Origin: Pedobacter caeni
Lineage (GTDB): Bacteria; Bacteroidota; Bacteroidia; Sphingobacteriales; Sphingobacteriaceae
Assembly (NCBI RefSeq): GCF_900129215.1
Contig: NZ_FQUQ01000002.1
Location: 1-64,000, forward strand
Reading direction: 5' to 3'
DNA length: 64,000 nucleotides
The notes under the pieces were generated by a model. It did no database searches and was not told where the DNA came from. It was given only the letters and a program-made list of their open reading frames with translations. Below, piece after piece: positions 44,590 through 53,840 of this stretch; the stretch's first letter is position 1, and the number at the start of each line of letters is the position of its first letter. The translations under genes and the position numbers were made by a program.

Positions 44590-45218
44590 TGTCAAAAGTT
44601 TTTCTGCTGTCGGTCGTATTGTTGCTTACTTCTTTTGCGGTTAAATCGCAGGAAGTATTGGTCAATAAGAAAGACAGCACGGCCTTAAAGCCTGTTCCCA
44701 AAAAAATAGATACCTTACAGCCCAAGTATGTAAACCCTGGTAAAATCGCCGGAAGGAGGGCTTTTCTCCGCTCCTTAATGCTCCCTGGTCTGGGACAGAT
44801 CAGAAATGGTTTCACCTTCTACCGGGGATTAAAAGTTGCCGGAATCTATACCGGTGCTACCTTGCTTACCCTCTCCTATATCGACAATAGCAAGAGCTAT
44901 AATCGGATTATGGCTGAATTAAACTACCGTTTAGCCAACCCCGGAAAAACTAATGATGCTTTATTTGTCTCTGTGGGAGAAACAGGATTGGTAAATGCGA
45001 AGGATCTCTATAAGAGAAATAAACAGATCATCATTTTTTCTTTAGGAGGTTTGTATCTTTTAAATGCAGTAGAAGCTTATATCGATGCGAGGTTGAAGTA
45101 TTTTGATGTTGGAGATGTAGCCATTAAGTTTTCTCCAACAGTTATCAATATGAATACCAATACCATGTATGGTTTAAACATGCCTGTGCCAGGGGTTAAA
45201 GTTAAAATTGCCTTTTAG
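44589..45218 (+). CDS. DUF5683 envelope protein
   Basis: About 209 residues. I use the ATG that overlaps the parB stop (TAATG), which opens a signal peptide (SKVFLLSVVLLLTSFAVKSQ). The core matches the Bacteroidota DUF5683 pattern: RAFLRSLMLPGLGQIRNGFTFYRGLKVAGIY, followed by an IIIFSLGGLYLLNAVEAY helix. Two hydrophobic helices suggest an inner-membrane protein with a large periplasmic part. The function is unknown, but a gene of this kind commonly trails parAB in this phylum. Confidence 0.85.
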   Translation: MSKVFLLSVVLLLTSFAVKSQEVLVNKKDSTALKPVPKKIDTLQPKYVNPGKIAGRRAFLRSLMLPGLGQIRNGFTFYRGLKVAGIYTGATLLTLSYIDNSKSYNRIMAELNYRLANPGKTNDALFVSVGETGLVNAKDLYKRNKQIIIFSLGGLYLLNAVEAYIDARLKYFDVGDVAIKFSPTVINMNTNTMYGLNMPVPGVKVKIAF

Positions 45219-45264
45219 GCGCTGGTTTTTATATACTAATAACATAATACAAATAGAAGCAACG

Positions 45265-45303
45265 ATGAAACCTTCAGGATTTATGAAAGCTTTATCAAGA
45301 TGA
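45265..45303 (+). other. Possible 12-codon leader ORF before dapB
   Basis: ATG at 45265 opens MKPSGFMKALSR and a TGA, 36 bases before the dapB ATG. It contains no lysine or diaminopimelate-related codon run of the kind seen in attenuators, and ATGAAAGCTT is repeated at its end. It may be chance. Confidence 0.2.
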
Positions 45304-45339
45304 AAGCTTCATATCCATTAAAAAAACAATTATAGACTG

Positions 45340-46080
45340 ATGAAAATAGCATTATTGGGTTATGGTAAAATGGGACAAATTATTGAACGTTTTGCTTTGG
45401 AAAGAGGCCATGAGGTGGTTTTGAAAATTAACGCAGATAATCTGGGCGATATGACCAAATCAAGTTTGTCAAAGGCTGATGTTGCCATTGATTTTAGTGC
45501 TCCTGATGCTGCTATTGGTAATATTTACGCCTGTTTTGAGGCAAACCTTCCGATTGTAGTGGGAACTACTGGTTGGTATGGACAATTACAGGAAGTTAAA
45601 AATGAGTGTTTGAGCAGTAACAATACTTTGTTATATGGATCAAACTTCAGTATAGGTGTCAACATCTTCTTTCACATTAACAAAGTGCTGGCAAAACTGA
45701 TGAATAACTTTCCTGCTTATGATGTACAGGTAGAGGAAATTCACCATACCCAAAAGCTGGACTCCCCAAGTGGAACTGCAATGACGATTGCAGAAGGGAT
45801 CATTGAAGAACTGGATGGCAAAAGCGAATGGGTAAATGAGCTGGTGGGAAACCCTTTTGAGGATGTAATTAAAAAAGAAGAGGTGCTGATTGAATCGCAC
45901 CGCATTGAGAACGTTCCTGGAACACATACTGTTGTGTATAGTTCAGAAGTGGACGATATTGAAATCAAACACACTGCACATAGTCGTGCCGGTTTTGCTT
46001 TGGGTGCTATAGTTGCAGCGGAGTGGTTGCAAAATAAACAAGGCTTTTATAACATAGCCGATATATTTAATTTTAAATAA
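45340..46080 (+). CDS. dapB: 4-hydroxy-tetrahydrodipicolinate reductase
   Basis: NAD(P)H-dependent step in lysine and diaminopimelate synthesis, which also supplies peptidoglycan. 246 residues. The nucleotide-binding GYGKMGQ is at residues 7-13, and the catalytic segment EIHHTQKLDSPSGTA contains the conserved His pair and Lys. The protein is shorter than E. coli DapB (273), as is usual in Bacteroidota. lepB follows six bases later, so the two are co-transcribed. Confidence 0.96.
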   Translation: MKIALLGYGKMGQIIERFALERGHEVVLKINADNLGDMTKSSLSKADVAIDFSAPDAAIGNIYACFEANLPIVVGTTGWYGQLQEVKNECLSSNNTLLYGSNFSIGVNIFFHINKVLAKLMNNFPAYDVQVEEIHHTQKLDSPSGTAMTIAEGIIEELDGKSEWVNELVGNPFEDVIKKEEVLIESHRIENVPGTHTVVYSSEVDDIEIKHTAHSRAGFALGAIVAAEWLQNKQGFYNIADIFNFK

Positions 46081-46086
46081 AGAAGT

Positions 46087-47283
46087 ATGAATTGGAAATT
46101 CTGGCAAAAAAACAAAGATGCCAAGCCAAGAACAAAAAAAACTAAAAGCCGCGAATGGTTTGATGCCATCTTATTTGCGGTAATAGCTGCCACGATTATC
46201 AGAGTGTTTTTTATTGAAGCTTATACGATCCCTACTGCCTCTATGGAAAGATCATTGCTGGTAGGTGATTTTCTTTTTGTAAGCAAGGTGAATTACGGCG
46301 CAAGAATTCCTATGACCCCGGTTGCTTTTCCTTTTGCACACCATACCATGCCTATTACAGGTACTAAAGCCTATTGGGATGGCGTTCAGTGGGATTACCG
46401 CAGACTGCCAGGCTTATCTGATATCAAAAGAAATGATGTGGTAGTCTTTAACTATCCTCAGGGAGATACTGTAGCATTGGAATATCAGGATCAGGACTAT
46501 TATCAGATGGTAAGATCTCTGGGTTGGCAAAAGGTGAACAGCCAGTTTACAGTTGTTAGCCGGCCTGTAGATAAAAGAGAAAATTATATCAAAAGATGTA
46601 TAGGAATTGCCGGTGATACGGTGAGCATGAAAAATGGATTGGTTTACATCAATGGTAAAGCTGAAAAGCTGAAAAATACAGGACAGATTGCCTATGAAGT
46701 AGTCTTTAAGACTCCGGATGTTAATTTCGATGTTTTTAAGGAGATAGGCTTTAATGTTTCCGATGAAATTGCTCCGATGAGTCAGAATTCTTACCAGTTT
46801 ACAGGTACAGAGCCGATGATGGACAAGGTGAAGAAACTGGATTTTGTGCAATCAGTGAAGGAGTTGACAGAAGTTGATCAGAAAAGAGATGCGGATATCT
46901 TCCCTTTCGATCCGAACAGAAACTGGAATGTAGATAATTTCGGCCCGATCATCCTTCCTAAAAAAGGCTGGACAGTGAAACTGGACAGTGCAACGATGCC
47001 GCTTTATGAAAGAAGTATCCGGATCTATGAAGGAAATAAAGTAGAGAAATCAGGTAAAGGCTGGTTGATTAATGGTGTTGCTGCCGATAGTTATACATTT
47101 AAGATGAATTACTATTGGATGATGGGAGATAATCGTCACAGATCCCTGGATTCGCGTTATTGGGGCTTTGTTCCGGAAGATCATATTGTTGGAAAAGCCT
47201 TGTTTATCTGGATGAGCTATGATACCAATGGATCTTTCTTCAGTAAAATCAGATGGAACCGCTTGCTTAAAGGAATACATTAA
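46087..47283 (+). CDS. lepB: Signal peptidase I
   Basis: Membrane-bound serine protease that removes Sec signal peptides. 398 residues, longer than E. coli LepB in the soluble part. The membrane anchor (~25-45) is followed by the catalytic Ser52 in TIPTASMERSL. Lys169 lies in NYIKRCIGIAGD, and the C-terminal GDNRHRSLDSRYWGFVPEDHIVG box is intact. A large insert separates the Lys region from the C-terminal box, as in other Bacteroidota enzymes. Two hairpins follow the stop codon. Confidence 0.96.
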   Translation: MNWKFWQKNKDAKPRTKKTKSREWFDAILFAVIAATIIRVFFIEAYTIPTASMERSLLVGDFLFVSKVNYGARIPMTPVAFPFAHHTMPITGTKAYWDGVQWDYRRLPGLSDIKRNDVVVFNYPQGDTVALEYQDQDYYQMVRSLGWQKVNSQFTVVSRPVDKRENYIKRCIGIAGDTVSMKNGLVYINGKAEKLKNTGQIAYEVVFKTPDVNFDVFKEIGFNVSDEIAPMSQNSYQFTGTEPMMDKVKKLDFVQSVKELTEVDQKRDADIFPFDPNRNWNVDNFGPIILPKKGWTVKLDSATMPLYERSIRIYEGNKVEKSGKGWLINGVAADSYTFKMNYYWMMGDNRHRSLDSRYWGFVPEDHIVGKALFIWMSYDTNGSFFSKIRWNRLLKGIH

Positions 47284-47301
47284 GCCAATAGGATTGGCTT
47301 A

Positions 47302-47339
47302 AAAGCGGGTGATGCATGGCATCACCCGCTTTTTTTTTG
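47302..47339 (+). terminator. Intrinsic terminator of dapB-lepB
   Basis: A perfect 13-bp GC-rich stem with a 3-base loop is followed by nine T residues. A second hairpin (AAGCCAAT/ATTGGCTT, 47282-47300) covers the stop codon just upstream. Confidence 0.92.
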
Positions 47340-47418
47340 TAAATATTTTTGTCGCTGAAAATTGCATTTCCGGCATAATTACGGGCATAAATCTTATTTT
47401 TTTGTTATTTAAGTGCAC

Positions 47419-47447
47419 CATACTTAAAAAATAATTTAATAAGTATG
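47419..47447. promoter_or_regulatory. Candidate ROK operator upstream of ROK gene 1
   Basis: A perfect 8-bp inverted repeat CATACTTA-N13-TAAGTATG. Its core ACTTA-N13-TAAGT is repeated before ROK gene 2. A further half-site (TTAAGT, 47409-47414) pairs with ACTTAA at 47422-47427. The AT-rich 23-bp core has the size of operators used by NagC/Mlc-type ROK repressors. It abuts the -33 element. Confidence 0.6.
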
Positions 47448-47448
47448 C

Positions 47449-47477
47449 TTGTAATTCGTAAAAATATTTTAAGTTTG
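47449..47477 (+). promoter_or_regulatory. Promoter of ROK gene 1
   Basis: TTG (47449-47451), an 18-base spacer, then TAAGTTTG (47470-47477), a near-ideal Bacteroidota promoter. The -7 box ends two bases before the ATG at 47480. Confidence 0.75.
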
Positions 47478-47479
47478 AT

Positions 47480-48688
47480 ATGACAAAACCTCAAACTTTG
47501 ACCGCCAGCATTAAAAAATATCAGCACTTAAGGACAGATGTGATCAAACATTTGTACTACAGTAAGATGTTAACTCTTACTGAGTTAAGTCATCTTACGC
47601 ATAAGAGCTTACCATTAATTACCAGTGTGGTTAATGATTTGGTCGCTGATGGATATGTGTTGGAGCATGGACTGGCTCCATCTACCGGTGGGAGAAGAGC
47701 ACTCACCTTTCTGCTCAACAAAGAGAAGCAAAGATATACTGTTGCAGTAGCTATGGACCAGCTGGTTACACAGGTGCAGATCTACGATTTGTTAAATCAG
47801 GTACAAACGGAACCTGAGCTCCTGAAGCTCACGCTAAAGGACAGTCCTGAGGTCACGGCTGCATTGATCACTTTTCTGAAGGATTATATTTTGAGATCGG
47901 GTATTCCTGTAGCCCAGATTTTGGGTGTAGGGATCGGAATGCCGGGATTTGTAAATGCAGAACATGGGGTAAACCATACCTTTTTCAAAGTAAACGGAGA
48001 TGGAAATCTAAAAAAATATTTAAGTAAGGAACTTGGATTGCCTGTATTCATAGACAACGATTCCAGCATCATCGCATTGGCAGAGTTGAAATTTGGTGCA
48101 GGAAAGGACCTTAAAGACGTAATGGTAGTAAATATCGGTTGGGGGATCGGTTTGGGAATGGTGATCAATGGTAGTTTGTTTAGGGGACATAGTGGATATG
48201 CTGGCGAGTTCAGCCATATTCCTTTGTCCCAGAGCAATAAACTTTGCTCTTGTGGTAAACGTGGCTGTCTGGAAGTCGATACCTCTTTGCTGGTATTGGT
48301 GGAAAGGGCCAAATCTCAGATTGCAGATGGCGTAAGCTCAAGCCTGGAACATTTGTTTCAGGACAGTAGCAAACTGCCTGGTGATCATTTTCTGGAAGCA
48401 GCTAAGGCGGGGGATCCCTTAGCTGTTTCTATTCTTGCCGATGCCGCTTTTCTTATTGGAAAAGGCCTGGCCACTTTAATTCACATCATCAACCCTAAGC
48501 TTATTGTTTTAAGCGGTAGAGGGGCAACTGCAGGCAAAATTTTAATGGCCCCTATACAACAGGCCATTCACGAATTTTGTATTCCCCGTTTGGCAGAACA
48601 TACAGATATAAAAGTCTCTGAATTAGTCACAGATGCCGGGCTCCTGGGCGCAGCAACACTGGTAGTAGAGAATTGTAATTTTAACTAA
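47480..48688 (+). CDS. ROK-family transcriptional regulator, copy 1
   Basis: A sugar-responsive DNA-binding regulator of the NagC/Mlc/XylR type, 402 residues. The winged helix is at ~25-80 (LTLTELSHLTHKSLPLITSVVNDL, then the wing STGGRR). The ROK fold follows, with the zinc site made by GEFSHI and CSCGKRGCLE. The ATG at 47480 is almost touching the -7 box. An in-frame TTG at 47498 aligns with the GTG start of copy 2 and may be the true start, dropping six residues. It lies immediately upstream of a susC/susD pair, an uncommon regulator choice in Bacteroidota, where HTCS or ECF/anti-sigma pairs prevail. It is probably an autoregulated repressor relieved by a sugar. Confidence 0.93.
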   Translation: MTKPQTLTASIKKYQHLRTDVIKHLYYSKMLTLTELSHLTHKSLPLITSVVNDLVADGYVLEHGLAPSTGGRRALTFLLNKEKQRYTVAVAMDQLVTQVQIYDLLNQVQTEPELLKLTLKDSPEVTAALITFLKDYILRSGIPVAQILGVGIGMPGFVNAEHGVNHTFFKVNGDGNLKKYLSKELGLPVFIDNDSSIIALAELKFGAGKDLKDVMVVNIGWGIGLGMVINGSLFRGHSGYAGEFSHIPLSQSNKLCSCGKRGCLEVDTSLLVLVERAKSQIADGVSSSLEHLFQDSSKLPGDHFLEAAKAGDPLAVSILADAAFLIGKGLATLIHIINPKLIVLSGRGATAGKILMAPIQQAIHEFCIPRLAEHTDIKVSELVTDAGLLGAATLVVENCNFN

Positions 48689-48702
48689 AATATACAGAAG
48701 AA

Positions 48703-48726
48703 TTTTAGCCTAGGGATAAGCTAAAA
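48703..48726 (+). promoter_or_regulatory. Conserved leader hairpin between ROK gene 1 and susC 1
   Basis: A TTTTAGC/GCTAAAA stem with a ten-base loop. The same hairpin and the following CAATGCAATAC and CAATTAACCTAAATT blocks occur before susC 2. No promoter-like -7 box is visible in the 100-base gap. Confidence 0.5.
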
Positions 48727-48791
48727 CCTTTTAAAGATCAATGCAATACTAAACAATTAACCTAAATTCTAACTAATTAAATTTATCGAAG

Positions 48792-51700
48792 ATGAAACAC
48801 ATGTACTTAAAGTGTATGGCAGTTTTGTTATTAAGCGTAATAACAATATCAGCTTATGCGCAGCAAAAAGTTACCGGAAGGGTAACTGAGAAATCAGGGG
48901 AGCCCATCCCTGGTGTAAGTGTGACTGAGAAGGGCAGTAAAAATGGCACGGCCACCGACGCAAGTGGAAGGTATTCTATTTCGGTAAAACCAGGTGCAGT
49001 ACTTACTTTTTCTTCTATTGGTTTGCTGACGCAACAGTTAACTGTAGAAGATAAAAGTACTTTAAATGTGACAATGCTGGATGATGCAAAAGCTTTATCA
49101 GAGGTGATCGTGACCGGTTTTGGTACTAAAACCAATACCAGGAAGATCAGTTATTCAGTAACGGAGGTGAAAGGAGAAGAGCTTACTAAAACGAACAGCG
49201 CAAATGTGGTGAATGCTTTACAAGGAAAGGTTGCCGGTGTGATGATCAACCAGGGAGCCAGTGGTCCTCAGTCTTCCTCAAGAATCAGAATCCGCGGTAA
49301 TGCTTCGCTTGGTAACAATACGCAGCCTTTAGTGGTGATCGATGGAGTTCTAATTGAACCAGGAACAACCGGCGCGGATTCCTGGGGTGACAATGCCGAT
49401 TTTGGTAATATCATGAAGAACCTGAATGCTGATGATTATGAAAGCCTAACAGTCTTAAAAGGAGCTGCAGCCTCTGCGTTATATGGCTCTAAGGCGCAGA
49501 ATGGGGTGTTGTTAATTGCTACTAAAAAAGGTCGTAAGACTGATGGATTAGGGATTAATGTTTCACAAACTTCATCTTTTGATCAGGCCTATAAAATTGT
49601 TAATTTTCAAAATCAATATGGTGGTGGTATTTTGCCGCAATTTGAGAAAGATGCAAATGGGGTTGATAAAATAGAGGATATTTCTGCAATTAATCAGGGG
49701 GGGTATTCCTTCGGGCCAAAATTCGATGGTCATATGGTAAAAGACCTGAATGGACGCATGGTTCCATGGAGCGCAAATGATCCACTTGATTTCTTTGAAA
49801 CTGGTAAGTTTATCAATACAAACGTTGCAATTGAAAAAGCCGGAGAAAACAATAGTTTTCGCTTGTCTTATACCAATCTTCACAATACCAGTATCCTTCC
49901 GGATAATGCGCTGAATAGAAACACTTTCGCATTTAGGGGTACTCAGAATATATCCAGAACAATTTCTGTTGATGCAAGTGTAAATTACACAATGTCGGAG
50001 TCTAAAAATCCTGGAAGACAGGGAAGTAGGAATAATCCTCTGTTTGCATTTACTTATTATATGCCTCGACACGCTGACATTAATTACTATACTAAAAATT
50101 ACACCAATCCTGCTGGTGGTGCATTAAGCTCTGTTGATGCTGATATTAATGACCCCTATCGTTTGGGAAGCTGGGCTTATGCTTTTTTTGAAGACAATAG
50201 AATACAAAAAGAAAATAACCTGATTGCTAATATTGATTTTAATATCAAATTGACGCCTTGGTTGACAGGCTTGGTGAAGGCAAATACAAATGCTTATACT
50301 ACTCAATATGAGCGAAAAAACAGAGGTGCAAGGATCGGTTTTGCTGGCGGAGACTACCAGATAGATCAATCCAGTAATAAATCTTACCGTGTACAAGGCT
50401 TGTTAAGTGGAAGCCGTAAAATTACAGAAGACCTGGAAACTAACTTCGCTTTAGGAGGAGAAACCTATCGTTTAAATGTTAATAATTCAGGATATTTCAG
50501 TTCATCTTACACCAATGGAGGTTTGAATGCTCCTGATCTGTATGCCATTTCAAATTCATTGAACCCGGCAACCACCAAATCTTATCCAAATCCGGGTAAA
50601 CGTACAGATGCGGTATATATTTATGGTGACTTTACCTGGAAAAATATGTTGACTTTGAACTATAGTGCCAGGAATGACTGGTCTTCAACATTGACTTACA
50701 GAGATGGTTCGGGTGATCATTCTTATTTCTATCCTAGTGTAGGTATGGCCTGGACTTTTACTGAATTACCTTTATTTAAAGGAGAAAATTCTATCTTATC
50801 TTTCGGTAAATTAAGAGCAGCATATTCTTATACCGGTTTGGATGCAGAAGCGCAGTTCACAAATAAAGCTGGATATTATAACCTGAATGGAACTTTCAAT
50901 AATTCAGGTAACAGCAATCAATCAATATTTGGTTTCTCTGATAGAATTTTGAAAAACCCTGATCTTAAGAATCAGTTAACTAAAGAGCTGGAGATCGGTA
51001 CAGATTTAAAATTCTTTGGTGATCGTCTGGGATTTGATGTCTCTTATTACAAAAGAAATTCAACTAATCAGATCCTGAGCTTATCTCTTCCAATGGAGTC
51101 AGGGGTAACCTCACGCTCACTGAATGCCGGAAATGTGCAAAATCAGGGGATAGAGATCTTAATGACTGCAAAACCTGTTGTTACAAAAGATTTCAGCTGG
51201 AGCTCAAGCATTAACTTTACAAGAAATAAGAATAAAATTATATCCCTTTACTCAGGTGTAGATACCTATGAGATGGATTATGCTTTTGGTAATGACATCG
51301 TTTCCGTTGCAAAAGTTGGCGGAGACTATGGTACATTGGTAACAGGTTCAGCTTTCTCTTATTATCAAAAGAAAGATGCGAGTGGTAACCCTATTGCAAA
51401 TCCTAATAATGGTAAAAAAGTATTAGGAAATACAGGATACGGAACAACGGGAGGTTATTATACTTTCGTTCGCTCTCAGGATTATAATGGAGAAAGAAAG
51501 GAATTGGGTACGATGATGGAAAAATTCCTTGCAAGTACAACCCAGCAATTCACTTATAAAGACTTCTCACTTAGTTTTCAGGTTGATGCTAAAGTTGGTG
51601 GTTTAATGGCTTCAGGAACACATCAATATGGTTCTGCAAATGGTTCTTTGGAGAATTCATTATTTGGTCGTGATGAAGCCACTGGTGGTGTTACTTACAC

Positions 51701-52151
51701 TGATGCGGCAGGTGTCGTTAAGCATGATGGTATTATTCCTGATGGTGTGTTGAATGATGGGTTGATCTCAAAAGGAGTAGATATGGGCGGCATGACTTAT
51801 GCAGAGGCGGTCAGTAAAGGGCTATTGCAGCCGATTCCTGCTTATGCTTATTATGAGAACTTAAGCCAATGGTCTAGTGGTATCAGGGAATATTCTGTAT
51901 TCGAAAACACATGGGTAGCCTTAAGAGAAGTGTCTGTGGGTTATTCTTTACCTAAAAAGTTACTTTCAAATTTCAAAATCAATAGCCTTAGGGTAACACT
52001 GACGGGTAGAAATTTGGGCTATCTGTATAAAACTGCTAAAAATGGAATTAATCCGGAAGGTATATTTAGCAATAGGGCAGGTGCTTTTGCTGAATATGGG
52101 GGATGGCCTTATGTAAGGAGTTTAGGGTTTAACATAAAAGCAGCGTTTTAA
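48792..52151 (+). CDS. SusC/RagA-family TonB-linked outer-membrane transporter, copy 1
   Basis: Imports glycan fragments or other large ligands across the outer membrane with the SusD-like lid. 1119 residues. Order: signal peptide (cleavage near AYAQ), a carboxypeptidase-regulatory-like domain (~24-100), the SusC TonB-box region (SEVIVTGFGTK), plug (~115-235, with LVVIDGVLI and VLKGAAASALYGSKAQNG) and a large barrel to the C-terminal FNIKAAF. The first ~100 residues are closely similar to copy 2, but the rest is a different subfamily. susD follows after 19 bases. Confidence 0.95.
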   Translation: MKHMYLKCMAVLLLSVITISAYAQQKVTGRVTEKSGEPIPGVSVTEKGSKNGTATDASGRYSISVKPGAVLTFSSIGLLTQQLTVEDKSTLNVTMLDDAKALSEVIVTGFGTKTNTRKISYSVTEVKGEELTKTNSANVVNALQGKVAGVMINQGASGPQSSSRIRIRGNASLGNNTQPLVVIDGVLIEPGTTGADSWGDNADFGNIMKNLNADDYESLTVLKGAAASALYGSKAQNGVLLIATKKGRKTDGLGINVSQTSSFDQAYKIVNFQNQYGGGILPQFEKDANGVDKIEDISAINQGGYSFGPKFDGHMVKDLNGRMVPWSANDPLDFFETGKFINTNVAIEKAGENNSFRLSYTNLHNTSILPDNALNRNTFAFRGTQNISRTISVDASVNYTMSESKNPGRQGSRNNPLFAFTYYMPRHADINYYTKNYTNPAGGALSSVDADINDPYRLGSWAYAFFEDNRIQKENNLIANIDFNIKLTPWLTGLVKANTNAYTTQYERKNRGARIGFAGGDYQIDQSSNKSYRVQGLLSGSRKITEDLETNFALGGETYRLNVNNSGYFSSSYTNGGLNAPDLYAISNSLNPATTKSYPNPGKRTDAVYIYGDFTWKNMLTLNYSARNDWSSTLTYRDGSGDHSYFYPSVGMAWTFTELPLFKGENSILSFGKLRAAYSYTGLDAEAQFTNKAGYYNLNGTFNNSGNSNQSIFGFSDRILKNPDLKNQLTKELEIGTDLKFFGDRLGFDVSYYKRNSTNQILSLSLPMESGVTSRSLNAGNVQNQGIEILMTAKPVVTKDFSWSSSINFTRNKNKIISLYSGVDTYEMDYAFGNDIVSVAKVGGDYGTLVTGSAFSYYQKKDASGNPIANPNNGKKVLGNTGYGTTGGYYTFVRSQDYNGERKELGTMMEKFLASTTQQFTYKDFSLSFQVDAKVGGLMASGTHQYGSANGSLENSLFGRDEATGGVTYTDAAGVVKHDGIIPDGVLNDGLISKGVDMGGMTYAEAVSKGLLQPIPAYAYYENLSQWSSGIREYSVFENTWVALREVSVGYSLPKKLLSNFKINSLRVTLTGRNLGYLYKTAKNGINPEGIFSNRAGAFAEYGGWPYVRSLGFNIKAAF

Positions 52152-52170
52152 TCAAATTAAAAATATTGAC

Positions 52171-53772
52171 ATGAAAAATATAAAGAAAAACACAAAATAT
52201 CTATCACTACTATTGGTAGTCATGATATCAGCGGTGTCATGTAAGAAACAGGCCTTTGTGGATGCCAATTTAAATCCTGAAACACTCTATAGCGTTAAAC
52301 CTGGAGATCAGTTCTTAAAAGCATCTTCGAGCATACCAAATGACTTTGAGTATTTTGCAGATGTCTATCGTGCTGCAAATTTATGGATGCAGTATGCAAC
52401 ACTTACTACTGGGAATTCAGCAAACTTTAACAATGTAGGCTCACAATTTAATACCCGTTATGGGAATTTTTATAATAATGTTGGTGCTGCTTTAGTTGAT
52501 GGTATTAATACAATTGATGCGATGCCTGAAGCAGAAAAAGCAAAACATAATAATGCTCGCGCGATCAGCCAGATACTGCTGAGTTATTATGCATTTTATA
52601 CCAGTGATATCAATGGAAGTATTCCATATACTGAAGCATTTCAGGGACGTTATGGGGGCACTTTTACACCAAAATACGATAAGCAAAGTGAGGTTTTTGC
52701 AACCGTTGACGCGCAGCTGAAAGCATCGGTTACAGCTTTAAGATCAGGAGCAACCGGACAGGTGGATCTTGGTGGTAATGATCCAATGTTTAATGGTGCG
52801 GTGACCAATTGGATCAAAGCAGCTAATGCGCTTCGTTTGAAAGTAGCGCTTCGTTTAATCAAGGTCGATCCGGCTAAACTAAAAGCGATCGCAACTGAAG
52901 TCTTAGCTGATAATGTACAAATGGCAGGTAACGTAGATTCCTGGATGGTTAAGGTTGGTCCGACTTATGCAGATGCAGGCTCCAACTGGAATCCGGATAA
53001 TTTCGTTGCCGCAAAACCTGTTGTTGATTTTATGGTGACTAAAAAGGATCCAAGATTGAGAATCTATTACAGAACTAATAAGGATACGCTATATGTAGGC
53101 AGTTTTCCAAGTCCGGATGACGCCAAACTTCCTCAGAATGCCGCGCTCTACAAGGTGAAAGATACTTTGTCAGAATTACAACATCGTTTGTTTACCCCAA
53201 ATTTCGATGAGAATGATGGGTTTCGGGATGGGAAAGGGAAAGGCTTTTTTCCTATACTTACTTATCCTGAATATTGCTTTATACGTGCAGATCTTGCCGC
53301 AAGAAATATCACATCTGATGTGGCTGAAGATTGGTATAAAAAAGGAGTTTATGCATCTGTTCAGTTTTATAATGAAAGAGCTTTGGATGCAAAAATCAGT
53401 GACTATGTAGAAGTAAAAGCACCCGAAATTGATGCTTATTACAATGCCACAGGAGTAAAATTTGATGCTTCGAAAGCAACAGAACAGATTGCTGTTCAAG
53501 CTTATCTTGACTTTTTCAGACAGCCATTAGAAGCATGGGCATGGTGGAAACGTACAGGATTCCCGAATACAACTTCCGTTCTGGCATGGTCAGCTTTAAA
53601 GGCAAATGGTTCTGAGCTAAAACTGATCAGAAGAGCTGGTCTGACGAATTTGCTTCCATCAAATTTAAACTTTAGCAACCAACAGGCGGCATTTGCGGAA
53701 ATGGCTACTAATCCCGACTTCGGACAGGGGCCAAATGATCCTTTCGGCCGTGTTTGGTGGGATAAAAAATAA
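52171..53772 (+). CDS. SusD/RagB-family nutrient-binding lipoprotein, copy 1
   Basis: Surface lipoprotein that caps SusC and binds the ligand. 533 residues with lipobox SAVSC (Cys ~25) followed by KK, so outer-membrane targeted. The body is alpha-helical with TPR-like repeats and has the SusD_2 (RagB-like) pattern, including IPYTEAFQG and a C-terminal tryptophan-rich end. It ends in VWWDKK. A terminator-like hairpin follows at once, separating the uptake pair from the redoxin gene. Confidence 0.94.
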   Translation: MKNIKKNTKYLSLLLVVMISAVSCKKQAFVDANLNPETLYSVKPGDQFLKASSSIPNDFEYFADVYRAANLWMQYATLTTGNSANFNNVGSQFNTRYGNFYNNVGAALVDGINTIDAMPEAEKAKHNNARAISQILLSYYAFYTSDINGSIPYTEAFQGRYGGTFTPKYDKQSEVFATVDAQLKASVTALRSGATGQVDLGGNDPMFNGAVTNWIKAANALRLKVALRLIKVDPAKLKAIATEVLADNVQMAGNVDSWMVKVGPTYADAGSNWNPDNFVAAKPVVDFMVTKKDPRLRIYYRTNKDTLYVGSFPSPDDAKLPQNAALYKVKDTLSELQHRLFTPNFDENDGFRDGKGKGFFPILTYPEYCFIRADLAARNITSDVAEDWYKKGVYASVQFYNERALDAKISDYVEVKAPEIDAYYNATGVKFDASKATEQIAVQAYLDFFRQPLEAWAWWKRTGFPNTTSVLAWSALKANGSELKLIRRAGLTNLLPSNLNFSNQQAAFAEMATNPDFGQGPNDPFGRVWWDKK

Positions 53773-53795
53773 TCAATGAAAAATCATTAATTTTA

Positions 53796-53828
53796 AGGAA
53801 CTCCGGATGCAATCCGGAGTTCTTTCTA
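53796..53828 (+). terminator. Terminator or attenuator hairpin after susD 1
   Basis: A 13-14-bp stem (GAACTCCGGAT with ATCCGGAGTTC, extended) with a 3-base loop and a T-rich tail. The redoxin ATG is only 13 bases further, leaving no room for a separate promoter. Partial read-through into the redoxin gene is likely. Confidence 0.7.
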
Positions 53829-53840
53829 TTTTCAACGGCT

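Noticed and set aside
42700..45340. parS site near parAB
   Set aside because: No sequence close to the TGTTTCACGTGAAACA consensus was found near parAB. The few CACGTG hexamers elsewhere lack the flanking half-sites.
53207..53410. Plus-strand frame inside susD 1
   Set aside because: Out-of-frame shadow; the SusD frame is continuous across it.
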